Assembly (NCBI GenBank): GCA_027625915.1
Contig: JANTQA010000023.1
Location: 4,216,001-4,280,000 of the forward strand
Direction of reading: 5' to 3'
Origin: Anaeramoeba flamelloides
Lineage: Eukaryota > Metamonada > Anaeramoebidae
DNA length: 64,000 nucleotides
The notes below the pieces were generated by a model that was not told the origin of the DNA, searched no databases, and worked only from the letters and a program-made list of their open reading frames with translations. Position 1 is the stretch's first letter, and the number at the start of each line of letters is the position of its first letter. Below are positions 35,751 through 46,802 of the stretch, piece by piece. Made by a program: the position numbers and the translations under genes.

Positions 35751-37950
35751 GGGGTTAGTATCACCATAGATTTATCTATAATCAAAGTATGTTGTAATTT
35801 GGTTTAAATAGTAGTAGTCTGTCCTGGCTCAAATGGTTCCAAAAAACCAATGGTTAACCTTAATACACAATAATTATTAAATTTTTAACAAAGGATTGGG
35901 ATTTAAAATTTTCAGTTTTGGAATTTTTTTTTAAAATTCCTTTTCCATAAATCTAAAAATAGAAACTGAAAAAAATGATATTCCTAGTATTTAATAATTC
36001 ATATTTAATGCTTCTAAAAGTAGCTGTTTTTTATTGTTTAAAATACAAATATTAACTCATCAAACAACAACACAAAATCACAGAGACTAGTCGCTTTTTT
36101 TTTGATTTTTATTAGGATAATTGTAATCTTAATTTATTTTGAATATTTCAGAGAAAATTTATAAAAAAATCTCGGGGTTAATTATTTAATTTTTTAAAAA
36201 AATTGAATTTATGAGTGGGTAAACGACTTTATTCCACAAATTTTTGAAAGTTATTTTTTTTTTTTTTGAAAAACACTGCACAAAAAATGATCAAAAATAA
36301 CATTTAATCTAGAAATATTTATATTTGTTTTTTTCATGAAAATGGAACATTGTTGGATAATACTCTACTAATTATTATTATTATTGTTATTGGTTTTTTC
36401 GCTTTTTTTTGTTTTCGTTTTTTTTGGGAAATAAATTATTGGTTTTTTGCTTAAAGTATCTAAATAGAAAAAATGGGGGGGGGGGTAGATAGAATAAATG
36501 CGAATTTTCTCACTGCATTAATTAACCGGTTGTTTTATTTTATTAAAAAAAAAAACAATAACCCAAAGGGTCTTGTTATTGGATAGTGTTATATGTTTGG
36601 GGGTCTAGAGGGGGTGAAGAAAATAACTTTTTAAAAATGTCTAAATTTGGAAAAGGTTATTTTTTTTATTGGGGGTAATTACTTTTTATATATTTATTAG
36701 AATTAAAATTTTTGTCGATTCATAAAGATCTAAAAAAAAATGACAAAAAAAAATTTTAATAGTTGTTTTTTTTAATTTTTTTCTTTTTTTAATGGTTTAT
36801 TTTTTATTTAAGAATTCCATACTTTTAAAAATAATAACTCGCACAATTTGAGGCAATCAATTCAACGGTATGCCAACTGTTTTTCTTCATCAATACTATA
36901 AATATCTCTCTCTATTGAAGGGGGTATTCCTACCTTTCCCAACTTTGTACAAATAACAATAGTTGGCATTTTAATCTTAGCTAAAATAAAAAAATGACAA
37001 AAAAAATAACATTTCTACAAAGATAAAAAAAGGGTTTATACTTTGGATCAGCTTATTGTTGCTTACTTACTCAAGTTTTGTTAGTTTCAAATTTTAAATT
37101 GTAGTTTTTTTGTTATTCAAAATAACCCACGGTTATGTTGAAGGTGAGGGTTTCTAATTATTAAAATTGGATGAGTTAGGAATAAATCAAATTAGTAAAT
37201 TTTATGTCGATCAGGTATAGTATCTTGTACTAATTTTTAAAAAAAGTCAAAATTGAAAGAGTCGTTTAATTATCTGACATATCCAATTAGATCATTTTTA
37301 AGGGTCAGTGATATAAAGACATTTAGTCAAAAAAATCAAGATTAAAATTTTTAAATTTGTTTGGGTTTGATTCTTTTAAGTTGATTTTTGGGAAAGTGTA
37401 TCTTGGTGAAAAATAATAAGATTGTTAAAAAATTGGAAGTATTTTGTGCTTTTTTTGTTATTTTTAATATCTAAGAAAAATTGCTAATATATTTATTTAT
37501 TTTTTTTTTTTTTGGTATTAATTTTATTTTAATTATCGGTATTATCTGGTCAGTTTCTAATAATAACTCTTGTAATTTTATTCGTTTCGCCAAAATAAGT
37601 AAATTATAATTCTCACTCCGTGATATTAAAGATAATACCTATTGGGAATTATAATTAATATATTTTTTTGAATATGTGAAATAAACACAAGATATTTTGC
37701 AACTTAGTAGTATGTTTGTTGATAATTCTATCTTTAAATTTGTGACAAAATACCATTTTTTTTCTAAAATTGTAGTTTTTTTATTAATATAAGGATCATT
37801 TTTAATTGATGATATTAACAAATACCACTACAAGGATAATAGTTTTTTTTTTTTTTAAGCCGTTTGAATCATGATGCACAAATGTGTTTTACACTTAATA
37901 ACAACATATTTTAATTTGGGTTTCTTTGTTTGGTAGAATATAATTACTAA
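35751..37950. mobile_element. TTAA element of the GGGGTTAGTATCACC family, split or long copy
   Basis: The left part (35751-36260) aligns with 43340-43850 of the complete-looking copy, and a right part (about 37690-37950) aligns with 43855-44091, in the same order and orientation. The intervening 1.4 kb (about 36260-37690) has no counterpart in the other copy. Either this copy was interrupted by an insertion, or the 752-bp copy is an internally deleted derivative. The left end is TTAA-GGGGTTAGTATCACCATAG. The right end is worn. Confidence 0.5.
36862..36969 (-). other. Coding-like small exon or micro-ORF (35 codons)
   Basis: ATG at 36969 to TGA at 36862 reads a well-balanced peptide beginning MPTIVICTKLGKVGIPP and ending EEKQLAYR. 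A TTTTAG acceptor-like site lies just upstream (36981-36984), so it could be an exon entered by splicing. It sits inside the 1.4-kb segment that separates the two halves of the TTAA element. Function unknown and family not recognised. Confidence 0.35.
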
Positions 37951-38229
37951 AGAAGTTAATATAATATCTTTTAGAAGAATTTTAAATTTCATAAATATCT
38001 TAGAAATGGTGAATCAATTGTTTTGACTATGCAAGAATTATTTATTTATTTAAATTGAAAAAATATTTTTTTTTTTTGATTTTTCTCTTAGGTTTTGTTT
38101 AATTTTTGAAATAAACAGAAAATATAAGAAATTCGATTGTTATATTTTCTAGAATTTAAAAGAATAGAGTAAAATCTTTGATTGGGTTTTCTATATTCTT
38201 TTTAAATTCGGGAAAATCGCCTTTAGGTT

Positions 38230-38297
38230 TTTTTTAATTCCAGAAATCAAAAGAAAATTTCAAAAATTTTCTTTTAATTTCTGGAATTTAAAAAAAC
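38230..38297. repeat. Short hairpin
   Basis: GGTTTTTTTTAATTCCAGAA and its near complement TTCTGGAATTTAAAAAAAC enclose an AT-rich loop. It follows a GAATAGAGTAAAATC palindrome copy at about 38150-38185. Confidence 0.55.
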
Positions 38298-39645
38298 GAG
38301 GCACTCTATATAAACATGAAATATATCTCGGGTGGAATTTTTAATCTCTATTTAAGTTTTATTAGATGAACAGGGCATATTCAAAAGTATTAGTTATTAT
38401 CTATCAATTAATGACCAAAAGTTGAATTAAACTAAAATTCATCCCTTACTTTGGAATTTTTTACCTGATAAATTACATTTTTTTCTCGACTAGAGACTTC
38501 TAAAAAGAGTGCTTGCCCGAACAAATAAGAACACAATAACTTTATGAATTTGAAGTTATGGTATTTTGATTTCATTGTATATTATTAAAAAAAATCCCTG
38601 ATATCAAAATAAAACCTGGTTTCATTTTTAAAAAAAAATTTTTCAGGAAATTCTTGTCTAATTGTTTTTTTTCTCAGTTAAAATATATTAAAAAATATCA
38701 AAAATGATGCTTTATTTTTCGGATCTACATCTGTTGATATATTGGATATATTATTTCTTTTATTTAAGAATCAAACTTTTAAAATTATGACTTATCACTG
38801 ATTAGAATGAAGATTAATTAAATTACACAAGATCAAAAAAACTATTCTATCAATCAAAAAACGATCATAAAAAAAAACCAATATCCAAATTTTGAAAAAA
38901 CCTTTCGATAAAACTCTGATTGTTTTTCAAAAATAAGAAGAATTAATTGTGATTTCAAACAGTTTAATGGTGGTTCTATTAACATATAACTTTAGTGAAC
39001 TTTGGATCTGTTTATTTCTGAGTTTATACAAAATTGGTTTATTTATTAGAAAGTATTTGATTTTAAATAAAAGAAAATATATATCCATTTCAAAAGAATT
39101 TTCAGAATATTATCAATTTAATAATGACACCAGGGTTTGTTTCCATTCCAGATATTTTTTTTTAATTCCATTCTTGTTCTTTTTCAATTCATAACAATTT
39201 TAAAAATAAAAAAAAATAACCAGATCTAGACAAATTCATCATTAGTTCCAATATTAGAAAAAATGATTAGTTAACATTTTAAAAACAGAGACATAAAAAG
39301 ATTGGCCAAGTTTTATTTTGTCCGTGTTTGTCTGTCTTTTGTAACATCTTTAGATTCTTTTTTGTTAATAAATATAACTTTTTGATTTTAATAAAAGAAT
39401 ATTTTTTGAAAATTTAAAAATCGTAAAAATATTGGATTATTTTTTCAGAATAAAAGTACTCATTAAAACCAAAAATATTAACCATTAGACAATAAAAAGC
39501 TAAAAATTAATCAATTATTACGCACATGAATTCCAACACACTTAAAAACGATTGAAAAATGTCTATGAGATTTATTTAAAAATTTTTCTCCATAATCAAA
39601 ATCATTTTTTTATTAATCATAATCCAATAAAAAACCTTAACAAAA

Positions 39646-39990
39646 ATGTCCAAAAAAACAGTTAACAAGGAAGACGAAACCAAAAAAAGAAAAAGAAGAG
39701 TAGAAACATACTCAACATATGTATATAAAGTCTTAAAACAAGTCCACCCAGAAATTGGTATTTCCAACAAAGCAATGAGGATCATGAATTCATTTGTCAT
39801 GGATGTCTTTGAAAGACTTGCAATGGAAGCATCGAACTTGGCTAGATTCAATAAAAGAGGTACAATCACATCTAGGGAAGTCCAATCTGCAACCAGACTA
39901 TTATTACCAGGTGAACTTGCCAGACATGCTGTTTCGGAAGGAACAAAGGCTGTAACTAAATATTCAAATGCTACACACAAAGATGACTAA
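39646..39990 (+). CDS. Histone H2B
   Basis: This intronless gene encodes 114 residues, with a short basic tail and then the histone fold: [19 protein letters not shown] (alpha-1/L1), [20 protein letters not shown] (alpha-2), [19 protein letters not shown] and [14 protein letters not shown]. The Lys in GTKAVTKYS that is ubiquitinated in other eukaryotes is present. It pairs with H2A in the nucleosome. The N-tail is shorter than the usual 30 or so residues. It starts at the first ATG of the frame (CAAAAATG context). It lies 2.5 kb upstream of a histone H3 gene on the same strand, not in a divergent pair. Confidence 0.97.
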   Translation: MSKKTVNKEDETKKRKRRVETYSTYVYKVLKQVHPEIGISNKAMRIMNSFVMDVFERLAMEASNLARFNKRGTITSREVQSATRLLLPGELARHAVSEGTKAVTKYSNATHKDD

Positions 39991-40040
39991 ATAACTTGAT
40001 TTTCGATCACTTTTTTTAAAAATCTAATTTTCTATTAACT

Positions 40041-40046
40041 AATAAA
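40041..40046 (+). terminator. Possible poly(A) signal of H2B
   Basis: AATAAA lies 51 bp after the H2B stop. No histone-type stem-loop (conserved 6-bp stem, 4-base loop) is seen after the stop, so the mRNA may be polyadenylated. Weak evidence in AT-rich DNA. Confidence 0.3.
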
Positions 40047-40311
40047 ACTTTAAGCTTTTCTTTTTTTTTTAAAAGTTGTTGTTGTTGTTGTTGTTATTGT
40101 TGTGTTTCTCTCTTTTTATTTTCATATTTAATTTAAAAAACAAAAATTTTTCATGATGTTTAAGAAGATTCACAAGGCCAATCTTTTATTTTCAAATTAG
40201 AAATGAAAAATTTTCAATCAATTCGAAGGTAATTTCCTCAAAGTTTTGAAAAAAACTGAAATGAAACAATAAAATAATTTCATACCAAAGAGAAAAAAAA
40301 AGTATTTGTTG

Positions 40312-41160
40312 TCGAATAAAAAGATCAAAATTATCATTCGGCCTTATCAAAAAAGATTTGTAAATTATCGGACATTTCAAATTTTTTATTCCATAAAAGG
40401 CTTAAAGTATTAATTTCCTGTTTTAGAATTGGGATCTTTGTATGATTTGTTTTAATTCTTGTCATGTGGTGATTTTTTTGGAAAGCTGAATGAAAATTTT
40501 GATCTTTTTTATATTACAATTAATGGTATTTTAGCTGGATGTAAATATCACTCTATTCACATGATTGAAAATGCAATTTTATCTCAAAGTTAAATAAGAA
40601 AGCTGAATTTATTTTCTTGAAATAGATCATTTTAAAATCGATTTTGTCCAGATCTATCTACTGGTATTTGAATTACAAACGAGAAAAATTTTCAATTCAT
40701 GTTCAAATAACCTAACCTTTTTTAAATAGAGACTAAAGACAAAAATTACAAACTATTTCTTTGAAAACTCTATTTCGTAATGAAAAAATCTGGAAAAGGA
40801 AGTGAAAATTTTTTCCCATTTATAATTCAACCACCAGTATTGTTTTTTTCATACAATTCGATTAAAATACTTGGGAATTAATCAAAAAATATCTGAAATG
40901 TAAATTGTATTGAGGTAATTTCGAGGGAAATGGTAATTGTATAAAAAAAAAAGATCAAAATTTTCATTCAGCTTTCCAAAAAATAATCACCTGACAAGAA
41001 TTAAAACCAACCATACAAAGATCCCAATTCTAAAATGGGAAATTAATAATTTAAGCTTCATTTAAGCATTAAAAATTTGAAATGTACAGGACTTAATTAC
41101 AAATCTTTTTTTGGTAAGGTTGTATGAAAATTTTGTTCCATTTATTTTGATATAAATTGT
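40312..41160. mobile_element. Large palindromic element with a nested MITE
   Basis: Arms of about 215 bp (about 40312-40530 and 40931-41160) are diverged reverse complements. Shared parts include AAGATCAAAATT(A/T)TCATTC, CCCAATTCTAAAA and CTTGTCA(T/G)GTG. A TA-flanked MITE (40659-40840) lies in the loop. Non-coding. A solo arm fragment lies at about 3220-3335. The arms are more diverged than those of the peptidase-intron palindrome, so it is older. Confidence 0.6.
40659..40840. mobile_element. TA-flanked MITE, CTGGTATTTGAAT family, copy 2
   Basis: TA-CTGGTATTTGAATTACAAA at one end and ATTCAACCACCAG-TA at the other, with GGAAAAGGAAGTGAAAATTT near the right end as in copy 1. It is nested inside the 40.3-41.2 kb palindrome. 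Confidence 0.6.
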
Positions 41161-42471
41161 AATGTCAATACCAGGAATTTTAAAATTAAATTGTGTGGCT
41201 ATTAAATACAAATCTGATTTGTACTCAATTGTTAAAATGTCTCAAAAAATCTCCAAATAAAATAGTACTCATTGCTGATGGGACCAATTAAAAAAAATAA
41301 CCCTTGTAGTAGGAAAAAAAAACAACCATTTTAGATACAAACATAGAATTTGTGACTAATTTAGGGGTTGTGTCATCAATCTAAAGACTTCATATTTGAA
41401 TAATCTCTTTTTTAAATTTCTCTTTGAATATAGTTTGGTTGTCAAAAAATCGAGTGTTTTGAAAAAATTAAATGATTAACCAATATAATCTATTATATAA
41501 ATTAAATCGATATGTTGGGGGGGCATTGAAAGTGTGTTGATGTTATTGCTGGTTTTGTAAAAAGGAAACTAACCCAATCAACTTTTGGTTTTTATTTTGA
41601 TAATTATTGAAATAATGCTGAAAGTAAAAAAAAATCATATAAATAACGACCTTTAGAGCTTCAAAAACAAAGCTTTTAAAGACCAATGAACTTGTTTTTA
41701 GCTTTCGATATTTAGATTTTGTAAATTTTTTAAAATAAATCCACAATTCTGACCAGACTATATTACTGTTATTTGATTGATTAATAGGAACAAATTTACA
41801 CTTCATTTACATTTTTCTCGTTTTATAAAACGAGCTTTGAACAAGAAATTGATCTTGGTTTGTGTTATTTGTCTTTTTGGTTGGTTTTTAGAAGATATAA
41901 ATAAAAAGCAAATTAAGATTTTGAAAATAAAATTAATATTTTGGAATCTGGAAAATAGTTAATAAACATCAATTGTTTCCCATTTATTTTCAAATACTAA
42001 TAAGTGATTGTACCAAAACAATTTCTTTGGGAAACTGGTTGCGGGTTATTTGAAAAAATTATTCAATCTTCTATTCTTTTTAACAAATGTTCTTTGTTAA
42101 AAATCTAAAAAAATTCGAATCTCAAATTGTATTGATCGTACCAAACTGAAAGTTAAATCCGCAAGCTTTTAAACCCACACCATTTACGAATATTAAATTT
42201 CTTTAAATTGAAATGGTTACTTTTAAAAAAATAATAATCTAAATCGGAAATTTATTGGTTTATTTTTTACTTTTTTTTAATTTCTCATTTTCAAAGTATT
42301 GATAGAAATTAATTTGTTAATAATTAATGGTTGTTAAACTAACCAAAAAAAATACGAATGAAATTAATTACATTAGAGTGTTTCAAGAAATCATATTCAA
42401 AAGTAATTTTCCAAAAGTAATTTTTCATTTTTTTATTTTCGTGATTTTATAAATAAACAATATTTTTAAAA
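41161..42471. other. Intergenic region upstream of H3
   Basis: The minus strand has an 87-codon open frame (41806-41543) with a partly balanced composition (for example SNIVWSELWIYFKKFTKSKY), but no family match and no splice support, so no gene is called. A G-run lies near 41516-41523. Otherwise AT-rich. Confidence 0.4.
42447..42456 (+). promoter_or_regulatory. TATA-like box before H3
   Basis: TTATAAATAA lies about 16-25 bp before the H3 start codon. If it works as a TATA box, the 5' leader would be extremely short, so it may instead be ordinary AT-rich leader. Confidence 0.2.
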
Positions 42472-43017
42472 ATGGCAAGAACCAAACACGCAGGTCAAAA
42501 AGGAACCAAAGGACAAAAAGGACAAAAAGGAAGAAAATCGACTGGAGGAAAAGGTCCAAAAAAAGGACAAAAGGGACAAAAAGGCCGAAAAGGACAAAAA
42601 GGACGTAAAGGAACCAAAGGCCAAAAAGGCCAAAAGGGAAGAAAAGGTACCAAGGGAACTAAAGGAACAAAGGGTACAAAAGGAACAAAAGGAGCTAAAG
42701 GAGAAAAAGGTACCAAAAGACCAAGAAGATACAGACCAGGTACAGTTGCCTTGAGAGAGATCAAAAAATACCAAAAATCCACTGAATTACTTTTAAGAAA
42801 GCTCCCATTCCAAAGACTCGTAAGAGACATTGCCCAAGAATACAAAGGTGATCTTCGTTTCCAAAGCGCAGCTATTGCAGCTTTACAAGAAGCTACAGAA
42901 GCTTATGTTGTTGGTGTACTTGAAGACACAAACCTCTGTGCAATCCATGCTAAAAGAGTCACAATCATGGACCGAGATCTTTCTTTAGCTGTTAAAATTA
43001 GAGGAGACAAACTCTAA
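42472..43017 (+). CDS. Histone H3 variant with a long Gly-X-Lys repeat tail
   Basis: This intronless gene encodes 181 residues instead of about 136. The core is a normal H3: [56 protein letters not shown] and [15 protein letters not shown], with an H3.3-like AAI at the chaperone-recognition site. The tail begins ARTK (K4 context), then carries four Gly-X-Lys triplets before [11 protein letters not shown], which matches residues 8-18 (K9, S10, K14, K18). Seventeen more triplets ([15 protein letters not shown]) replace the canonical 19-33 segment, so the ARKS context of K27 is lost. [11 protein letters not shown] then aligns with GVKKPHRYRPG, keeping K36. TIMDRD replaces TIMPKD. With H4 it would form the nucleosome core. 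Whether it is the main H3 or a specialised variant cannot be told from this window. Confidence 0.95.
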   Translation: MARTKHAGQKGTKGQKGQKGRKSTGGKGPKKGQKGQKGRKGQKGRKGTKGQKGQKGRKGTKGTKGTKGTKGTKGAKGEKGTKRPRRYRPGTVALREIKKYQKSTELLLRKLPFQRLVRDIAQEYKGDLRFQSAAIAALQEATEAYVVGVLEDTNLCAIHAKRVTIMDRDLSLAVKIRGDKL

Positions 43018-43067
43018 GTCAATTCTTCTCAATTTAATTTATATATAGATATTAATATTTTTACCGA

Positions 43068-43073
43068 AATAAA
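43068..43073 (+). terminator. Possible poly(A) signal of H3
   Basis: AATAAA lies 51 bp after the H3 stop, the same spacing as in H2B. No histone 3' stem-loop is visible. Confidence 0.3.
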
Positions 43074-43339
43074 AAACATAAAACCCTTTTAGAATTTTTC
43101 TTTTTGATTTTCCAATTGTTTTTTTTTTCAATTCTTCTTCTTTCTTGTTAAAAACATTCCAATTTACTCAAACTTAATCCAATTGGATAGATTTATAATC
43201 ACTCCAATCAAATATTCATTGTATAATAAAAAAATAAGATACCCATTTTGGAAATGTACTTGGATTTATACAGTGCTTGCACTTTATAATGCACACTCTA
43301 ATAAATCAAATAAAGCACAAGAAAAAATTAATTTTTTAA

Positions 43340-44091
43340 GGGATTAGCGTCACCATAGATTTCTCTTTAATCAAAGTATGTTGTAATTAGGTTGGTAAAT
43401 GATATTAGTGAACCATGGCTCAATTAGCTCTAAAAAATCTATTATAAATCTTATTTCACAATAAATTAGTACATTTTTTACTAATGATCACTATTAAAAA
43501 AGTTTCATTTTCAAACATTTTTTTTTAATCTACTTTTCCAAATCTAATGATAGAAACCCAAAATACAGTAATCCAGTATTGAATAATTTAGATTTAGAAC
43601 TTCCAAAAGTAACTATTTTTACAAATTTTGTATTTCAAAGATTAACCCAATAATCATCAACCTAAAAGCACAAAGACTGATTAGTTTTGTTTGCTTTTGA
43701 TAAACCCACTTATAGTATCAATATATTTCCATGATTTGGGAAATAATTTGTCAAAAAAATTTATTCGTTAATTATAAAATTTTTTAAAAAAAAAACGAAT
43801 TTTTTAGTAACTAATCAACATTTCGCCACAAATTTAAGAAAGATATTTTGTGACTTTGCAGTCTGAATATTGAACATTCAACCTTTAAATTTATGGCGAA
43901 ATGCAAATTTTATTCTGAAATTGTTGGGATTTTTACTAATACATAGATCATTTTTAATTGAGGAGTACAGTAAATATTACTACTTGACTAATCGATTTTT
44001 TAGAAACCTTTGAGCCATGTAGCACGAATGTGGCTAGGTCCAAAGACAATATACTTTGTTCCCAGGCTTCTCCCGTGTAGAAAATAACCCC
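43340..44091. mobile_element. TTAA-flanked element, GGGATTAG...CCCC family
   Basis: TTAA (43336-43339) precedes GGGATTAGCGTCACCATAG. The other end is AAAATAACCCC followed by TTAA (44092-44095). The inverted ends are short (GGGRTTA). Element size is 752 bp. No intact frame. The 35751-37950 element is a second, longer or interrupted copy. TTAA targets fit piggyBac- or Sola3-like transposition. Confidence 0.6.
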
Positions 44092-44202
44092 TTAAGGAAC
44101 CACCCTTTCAAATAAAATACAATCGTTTTTTTTTTTTTTAGAAAGTGTTTGAGCTGAAAAACGTGATTGTGTGTTCTTAGGAACAATCTTTTTTTGTGTG
44201 TC

Positions 44203-44363
44203 TTACTGGTATTTAAATCACAAATGGGAAAATATTTTCATTTCCTTTTCCATATTTTTCTTTTATACCCTTGTAAAAATAAAGCGTACTTCTATAGAAC
44301 TCTTTTTATTAAAGAAAAATTAAAAGGAAGTGAAAATTTCACCGATTAGAATTCAAATACTAC
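44203..44363. mobile_element. TA-flanked MITE, CTGGTATTTGAAT family, copy 3
   Basis: TA-CTGGTATTTAAATCACAAAT at the left, and GGAAGTGAAAATTTCACC then GAATTCAAATACTA at the right. The right end is worn. Same family as 27360-27543 and 40659-40840. Confidence 0.55.
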
Positions 44364-46802
44364 TTTTGTCAAAATAAAGCACGTGTAAAAAAAATTAATC
44401 CAAGTTCCAAATAAAAAATGTTTTTTTTTTGTTAACGAAGACCTATACATAAACGGATCAATGAAACCGACAATAAACACCAATTAATATGGTACTGACT
44501 TCTTAAAATTATATTATTTAAAAAAAAATTCTAAAAACAAAGGATCAAATTGGCTATTTCATCTCAAAAAACAGGTTTAATTTTTAAAAAGATTTTTATA
44601 TAAAAAACAAAATATTTATAAGAAATTAAGAAAATTATAAAATATTTACAACTAATTGTATTCCTAATTTAAAATTTATTTAAAATATCTAGATTTTTAC
44701 TTTCAAAAATGATTTGGAAATTAGGTATACTGTATGGTATTAAATTCGATGTTATATTGTATCAAAAAGAAGTTAAAACAGGATTATATTTTGAAACATG
44801 GATTAAAGTCGCTGTACACACATTATTTTGATAACCCTGCATAATATTTTCAATGGAACCTGTTGTAATTTAAACACATTAATAGAATTGCAAATTGAAA
44901 ATGAAGTGAAAAATTTCCCCATTTATCATTCAAATACCCGCATTTAAAAATTTTGTTTATTCCCTTTCGATTATTTTGTCTATTATTGGTTTTATTGGAG
45001 CATGTTTTAAAAGTACAAGGACTGTTTGAGATCCAAACCCCATTCCAAAAAATTGGATACACCTAAAAGCAAAAACAGGCCAAAAAAAAAATGATTCAAT
45101 CGCTTACATGTTAATACTGACTTTTAAAGATTCTTTTATCATCTAAAAAATTCGAAATTATGTTTCAATGTGAGGATAAATAGGTGAAACTAAAAATTCT
45201 CTTTTAAATTATAGTATTGAAAAAAATACATGGTATCAAAAATATACCTGACACAATTTATTATTCTAATATTAGGGAAAGTGTTCTGTAATTGCTAAAC
45301 AATTTCTATTCTTTAAGAACCAAACTTTTAAAAATTATAACATATTACTTTTTAGAATGATGATTAATTAAATTTTAATTAAAGTCTCTTAAGGTTTACA
45401 ATCCCCGAAATTTTGAAAAAAGATTATATGTACGTAGGGTTTGGGTACTTGTTAATTTTGTTTTTAGCTGATCTATCTTGTGCTTGGTATGAGTTTTAAT
45501 TGTGGTCCAATATGGCAATTTTTGACCATTTATTTATTTTTTTTTTCCGAAATCCGAATTTAAGAGTGTAAGATTCATAGATTGTTTGGTGTTTAATAAT
45601 AAAGGTAGACTGTTGTATTGTGGAAGATATTTCTGGTTTACTTTTTATTCAATTAACAAAATAAAGAAAAATCTTTTTATAAAAGATCCAAATAAAACCA
45701 AGCCTAATAAAAAAATTCCAATCAAAAACCCACAAACCACATTTGTTTATAATTTACCTTCCAGCCAATTAATCTTCTACTCTTCAATTCGGTTTTGGGA
45801 AAAAAAAAAAAAATAAATTGTCAAAAATTGCCATATTGAACCACAATTAAAACTCATATCAAGTACAAGATCGATGACTTAAAAACCAAATTAACAAGTA
45901 CCTGCACCCTACGCGCAAAAACCTTTTTCCAATATCAGGGATTGTAAACCTTAAAATATCTGATATGAAAAAACTATGCTAAAAATATCATTTTCAAAAC
46001 TCTCGTAAAATTTGATGGTTTTTCAAAAAAAGTTGATTAACTTTGGTTAACAAATAATTAATACAATGTTCTATTGACACCTTACTTTAGTGGACATTAG
46101 GTCGGTTTATCACTCGGTTCATAAAAAAATAGTTATTCATAAAAAAGGATTTGATTTAAAATATTTATCAATTAAATAACAATTTAGATACTAATAATAA
46201 ATAACCTAAAACCATCTTCAGGGATTATTTACATGCACAAGTTTTGTTTCAGAACATAACATTTACAAAAATGATTATTTTTTACAAAAAGAGTTTTCCA
46301 ATGAATATTGATCATCTCATGGTTTAATTTTTTGGAATAATGTTTTTCTTCAAGGTAAACGTTCAAACAAAAGCCAATTTTTTGAAATTTCCTATTTTCC
46401 ATTTATACAAAACATTAAATCATTATATAAATTTGCCAAAAAAAGTTCTAAGAAATCAAATTTAAAAAAAATAGTAACACCTAATAGGAGAATTAAAATA
46501 CTCTTAACTGATTTGAAGAGAATGATTAAAATAATATTTAGGTGATCAAAACAATCTTCATTTAATTGAATCTTGTCCAAAATTTTGCAAGAAAAGAATT
46601 GTTCCAATGAACCCCAATCTGTTTGACAATCAGTACCATAAAGAACAATTAACAAAACCAAACATATTGTCACTACAATAATATCAATAGCCAAGCATTA
46701 AACATTAAAGCGAACTCATAATTTTTCATTTTTTTCCAATCACCTCGAAGAATTATTTATCAAACTGGTTTTATTTTTTTTTAAATTTATTTTCATTACG
46801 TA
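44364..46802. other. Intergenic region upstream of NOPCHAP1
   Basis: It holds a TTAA-flanked palindromic element (45393-45950) and another diverged fragment of the CTGG MITE ends (about 44880-44945). A minus-strand frame at 46392-46694 has a hydrophobic N-terminus but no ATG start and is not called. Confidence 0.5.
45393..45950. mobile_element. TTAA-flanked palindromic element, GGTTTACAATCCC family
   Basis: TTAA (45389-45392) then GGTTTACAATCCC; the complement at 45938-45950 is followed by TTAA (45951-45954). Diverged arms (about 45393-45530 and 45815-45950) share AGTTTTAATTGTGGT and CTTGTTAATTTTG-like blocks. A second copy is at 56016-56475 and an isolated end at 32560-32571. No convincing coding capacity. 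Confidence 0.65.

Larger units (their letters stand above)
33766..39645. other. Intergenic region, 5.9 kb
   Basis: Apart from the split TTAA element (35751-37950), a coding-like small exon (36862-36969), a G-run (about 36477-36487) and a hairpin (38230-38297), I see only AT-rich DNA. The DNA just 5' of H2B (39540-39645) probably holds its promoter, but no motif stands out. Confidence 0.55.

Noticed and set aside
38949-39194. 81-codon hydrophobic plus-strand frame
   Set aside because: Ile/Leu/Phe/Tyr-rich as expected by chance here, with no motif and no conserved context.
44850-45062. 70-codon minus-strand frame
   Set aside because: It overlaps a diverged fragment of the CTGG MITE ends, so it is repeat-derived and unlikely to be a gene.
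45586-45816. 76-codon plus-strand frame inside the TTAA palindrome
   Set aside because: It lies in the loop of a non-autonomous element. No transposase motif is visible, and it is not seen in the second copy.
46392-46694. 100-codon minus-strand frame with a hydrophobic start
   Set aside because: It has no ATG (it begins at TTG after an in-frame stop) and no family resemblance. Hydrophobic composition is common in AT-rich noise frames.
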